Below, piece by piece: positions 4,674-6,734 of a DNA stretch of 6,734 nt (position 1 is its first letter; every line of letters starts with the position of its first letter). Made by a program: the position numbers and the translations under genes. Source of the DNA: an uncultured Bacillota bacterium (lineage in GTDB: Bacteria; Bacillota; Clostridia; Peptostreptococcales; Anaerovoracaceae); NCBI GenBank assembly GCA_946546075.1, contig CAMNNV010000068.1, positions 1 to 6,734 on the forward strand. Reading direction: 5' to 3'. The notes beneath the pieces were generated by a model. The model was not told where the DNA came from. It was given only the letters and a program-made list of their open reading frames with translations, and ran no database searches.

Positions 4674-5939
4674 ATGAGAAAAAGACACTACCTTAAGACA
4701 GCTTTTGTGGGGGCACAGCTGATCACAGGTGAGGATATGCCTGCAGTGCAGGATTCTCTCGTCGTCATAGATAAAGGCAGGATCGTGTATGCCGGGGCTC
4801 GCGATGGGGAGGACGCGCCGGATCTCGACGGATACGAGATCGTAGATGTTACCGGGAAGACTTTGATGCCGGGAATCATAGATACACACCTCCATCTCAG
4901 CGGGAATCTCAACGACAACGATTCCGACTGGGTCAGAGAGCCGCTTCTTCAGAAGCAGGTCATGGCTGTGCAGCAGGCGCATGATTGCCTGGAAAATGGC
5001 CTTACTACAGTAGGGGAGATCTCCCGATTCGGTATCCCGATCCGGGATATGGTAAACGCAGGACAGATGCAGGGCCCTAGGATCATCGCTACGGGAAGAG
5101 GTTTCTGTGCCACGGCATCCCACGGCGATTCCCATAACTGCTCCATACAGGAAGTGGCAGAAGGACATCCGTGGGCTGAGACGGCAGACGGTCCGTGGGA
5201 GCTTCGCAAAGCTGTGCGCCGCAGACTCAGAGAGTGCCCGGATGCCATCAAGATCTGGGCGACGGGAGGCGGCATCTACAGATGGGACACGTCTCGTGAT
5301 CACCACTACACCGAGGAAGAATTGAGAGCCGTCGTAGAAGAGTGCGCCATGAGGCACGTGCCGCTCTGGTCTCACACATACGGAGACGTATGGCCATCCA
5401 TCAGAGCCGGTGCAGACTTCATCATCCACGGATTCGAAGTGGACGACGAAGCTTTGAAAGTCATGGCGGAGAAGAATATCTATTTCTGCCCGACCATCAA
5501 CTTCCTGCCGGCGTGGCTCGCAACGTATCCTCCGCAGTACATCCCGGGAGTACACGACAAGTATGAAGGCGACACCCTCATCGAAAAAGAACTGGCACGC
5601 CTTTACGATAACGTGAACAAGGCTTACAAGCTGGGCGTCATCATCACCACAGGCTCCGACAGCTTCAACAACGATTCCACACCGTACGGCGTCACGACCA
5701 TCGGAGAGATCCACAGATTCGCAGACAGCTGCGGCATGAGCAACATGGATGCCATCATCGCAGCCACAGCGAATGGTGCGAAGGCTCTTGGATGCTACGA
5801 TGAGACCGGGTCTATAACAAAAGGAAAGAGCGCGGACATGCTCCTGATAGACGGTGATCCGCTCGCCAGCATCTACGACATCGACGTAGAGAAGATGGAA
5901 ATGATCATCAAAGAAGGGGAGCCGGTAGTGCGCCCGTGA
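4674..5939 (+). CDS. Amidohydrolase family protein, Xaa-Pro dipeptidase/imidazolonepropionase-like
   Basis: This is a 421-residue metal-dependent hydrolase of the amidohydrolase superfamily with a complete set of expected metal ligands: HLH (H72 and H74) in GIIDTHLHLSG, K193 in AIKIWATGGG (the lysine normally carbamylated to bridge two metals), H234 in WSHTYG, H252 in IIHGFE and D329 in TTGSDS. The N-terminal small beta domain and the C-terminal GSITKGKSADMLLIDGDPL, which completes it, are typical. The IKI-ATGG pattern places it near prolidase-type members that hydrolyse Xaa-Pro or N-acyl amino acid substrates. The exact substrate cannot be read from the sequence. It has no signal peptide, so it is probably cytoplasmic. 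ATG 4674 is chosen because AGGAGG (4659-4664) lies 9 nt upstream; an in-frame ATG at 4554 would overlap the RNA terminator tail and the promoter. It appears monocistronic. Confidence 0.93.
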   Translation: MRKRHYLKTAFVGAQLITGEDMPAVQDSLVVIDKGRIVYAGARDGEDAPDLDGYEIVDVTGKTLMPGIIDTHLHLSGNLNDNDSDWVREPLLQKQVMAVQQAHDCLENGLTTVGEISRFGIPIRDMVNAGQMQGPRIIATGRGFCATASHGDSHNCSIQEVAEGHPWAETADGPWELRKAVRRRLRECPDAIKIWATGGGIYRWDTSRDHHYTEEELRAVVEECAMRHVPLWSHTYGDVWPSIRAGADFIIHGFEVDDEALKVMAEKNIYFCPTINFLPAWLATYPPQYIPGVHDKYEGDTLIEKELARLYDNVNKAYKLGVIITTGSDSFNNDSTPYGVTTIGEIHRFADSCGMSNMDAIIAATANGAKALGCYDETGSITKGKSADMLLIDGDPLASIYDIDVEKMEMIIKEGEPVVRP

Positions 5940-5961
5940 TGCAACATAATGAAATACGATG

Positions 5962-5990
5962 AGCCGGCCGAGATGCCGGCTTTTGTTTTT
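5962..5990 (+). terminator. Intrinsic terminator of the amidohydrolase gene
   Basis: AGCCGGC (5962-5968) pairs with GCCGGCT (5975-5981) around a 6-nt loop, followed by TTTTGTTTTT (5981-5990). It starts 22 bp after the stop codon. Confidence 0.93.
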
Positions 5991-6010
5991 GCCTGTCGGG
6001 CGTGTATAAT
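5983..6010 (+). promoter_or_regulatory. Promoter of the metallophosphoesterase gene, overlapping the preceding T-tract
   Basis: TATAAT (6005-6010) is a perfect -10. A partial -35, TTGTTT (5983-5988), lies 16 bp upstream within the T-tract of the terminator. The leader to ATG 6034 would be about 17 nt and contains AGGAGG (6022-6027). Confidence 0.65.
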
Positions 6011-6033
6011 AAATGGAAGACAGGAGGCAAGTT

Positions 6034-6734
6034 ATGGCACTATTTGCGATCGGCGACCTTCATCTCCACTTCCAAAGCGAGATCAAATCGAAGAGCCAGA
6101 GGAAGGGCCGCATCTGGAAAAAACACGAAGAAAAACTGCGCAAGGCCTGCGCAGATCTCATCACAGAGGATGATACACTTGTGCTGGTCGGCGACCACAG
6201 CTGGGGGCGCAAGCTGTCAGAGTGCCAGCAGGACTTCGAATTCATCAGATCCCTGCCCGGCCGCAAAGTTTTGATCAGGGGAAACCACGACATGTTCTGG
6301 GATGCCAGGAAAACGGGCCGCCTGAACGAGCAGTTCGCACCGGAGCTGACTTTCCTGCAGAACAACTTCGTACCATATGAGGATTACGCCATCGTAGGTA
6401 CAAAAGGATTCACCTTCGAAGGACCCTTCTATCTCGACGGCCGCGGACGAATCTTTGACTGGGACAGAGCGGAGGAAGCCCACTCGTGGGTCCTCATCGA
6501 ACGTGAACTGGAACGCCTGCGCGCATCCTTTGAGAGTGCAAAAGATGCGGGGTACAGCAAGTACATCATGTTTCTCCACTATCCACCGACGAACATCATG
6601 GAGAGGGAGAGCGGATTCACCGAGATGGCCCGGGAGTACGGCGCCGAGAAGGTGATCTATGCCCATTCTCACGGAGAGAGCCGGTTCCGCGACAGCCTCC
6701 TTGGTGACGTGGACGGCATCGAATACATGCTGGT
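6034..6734 (+). CDS. Calcineurin-like metallophosphoesterase (3' end outside the window)
   Basis: The frame runs open from ATG 6034 through the window end (233 complete codons). AGGAGG (6022-6027) lies 6 nt upstream. Dinuclear metallophosphoesterase motifs appear in order: GDLHLH (D8 and H10), GDHSWG (D54), GNHD (N84, H85, D86), FLHYPP (H182) and AHSHG (H211 and H213). The GD-x-SW form of the second motif and a length near 230-240 residues fit the COG1768-like group of predicted phosphohydrolases, whose substrate is unknown. No signal peptide or membrane segment is visible, so it should be cytoplasmic. All catalytic motifs lie inside the window, so only a short C-terminal tail is likely missing. 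It begins its own unit after the amidohydrolase terminator. Confidence 0.92.
   Translation, partial: MALFAIGDLHLHFQSEIKSKSQRKGRIWKKHEEKLRKACADLITEDDTLVLVGDHSWGRKLSECQQDFEFIRSLPGRKVLIRGNHDMFWDARKTGRLNEQFAPELTFLQNNFVPYEDYAIVGTKGFTFEGPFYLDGRGRIFDWDRAEEAHSWVLIERELERLRASFESAKDAGYSKYIMFLHYPPTNIMERESGFTEMAREYGAEKVIYAHSHGESRFRDSLLGDVDGIEYML

Noticed and set aside
4647..5714. 355-codon minus-strand ORF opposite the amidohydrolase
   Set aside because: It is a shadow of a gene whose catalytic ligands are all present on the plus strand.
5981..5990. TTTTGTTTTT, complementary to part of the GAAAACAA loops, as an RNA target site
   Set aside because: It is the ordinary T-tract of an intrinsic terminator, and a short A/U match of this kind is expected by chance.

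Overview
The window looks like ordinary chromosomal DNA from a low- to mid-GC Bacillota, probably an anaerobic clostridium. The support is strong AGGAGG ribosome sites, sigma-A promoters (several with an extended TGn before the -10), a Gram-positive style lipoprotein and clean intrinsic terminators after almost every unit. No tRNA, rRNA, CRISPR array, transposase or phage gene is visible. The lineage call is an inference from style and protein character only.

Layout from left to right: an unexplained stretch (1-215); a HerA-like/DUF853 ATPase on the plus strand (323-1930); a terminator shared with a convergent nitroreductase (1972-2634, minus); a compact divergent promoter region built on a 28-bp near-palindrome; a small PNPOx-fold flavoprotein (2713-3105) and a lipoprotein of unknown function (3131-3664) in one short operon closed by a strong terminator; an 850-bp gene-free stretch (3715-4553); a prolidase-type amidohydrolase (4674-5939); and the nearly complete start of a calcineurin-like metallophosphoesterase (6034 to beyond the window end).

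The outstanding object is in the gene-free stretch. A near-consensus promoter (TTGACT, 17 bp, TGC-TATTAT, AT-rich upstream) is followed by about 710 nt with no credible protein gene and then a 10-bp GC-rich terminator. The predicted transcript opens with a GAAA-tetraloop hairpin. It carries eight separate hairpins that all present the same 8-nt loop, GAAAACAA (five copies) or GAAACCAA (three copies), on stems whose sequences differ but stay complementary. It also has longer-range helices, including a 7-bp helix that encloses two of these hairpins. This fits a large, ornate structured noncoding RNA of the general class that includes ROOL, GOLLD and OLE. Membership in any of those families cannot be decided by eye. 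An exact 11-bp inverted repeat (3752-3762 and 3807-3817) has one arm over the -35 box of this RNA's promoter, which suggests regulation.

The divergent pair nitroreductase/PNPOx-like protein are both predicted flavoproteins. Their -10 elements are the two arms of one palindrome, so they are probably co-regulated. No functional link between the protein genes and the RNA is evident from the sequence.
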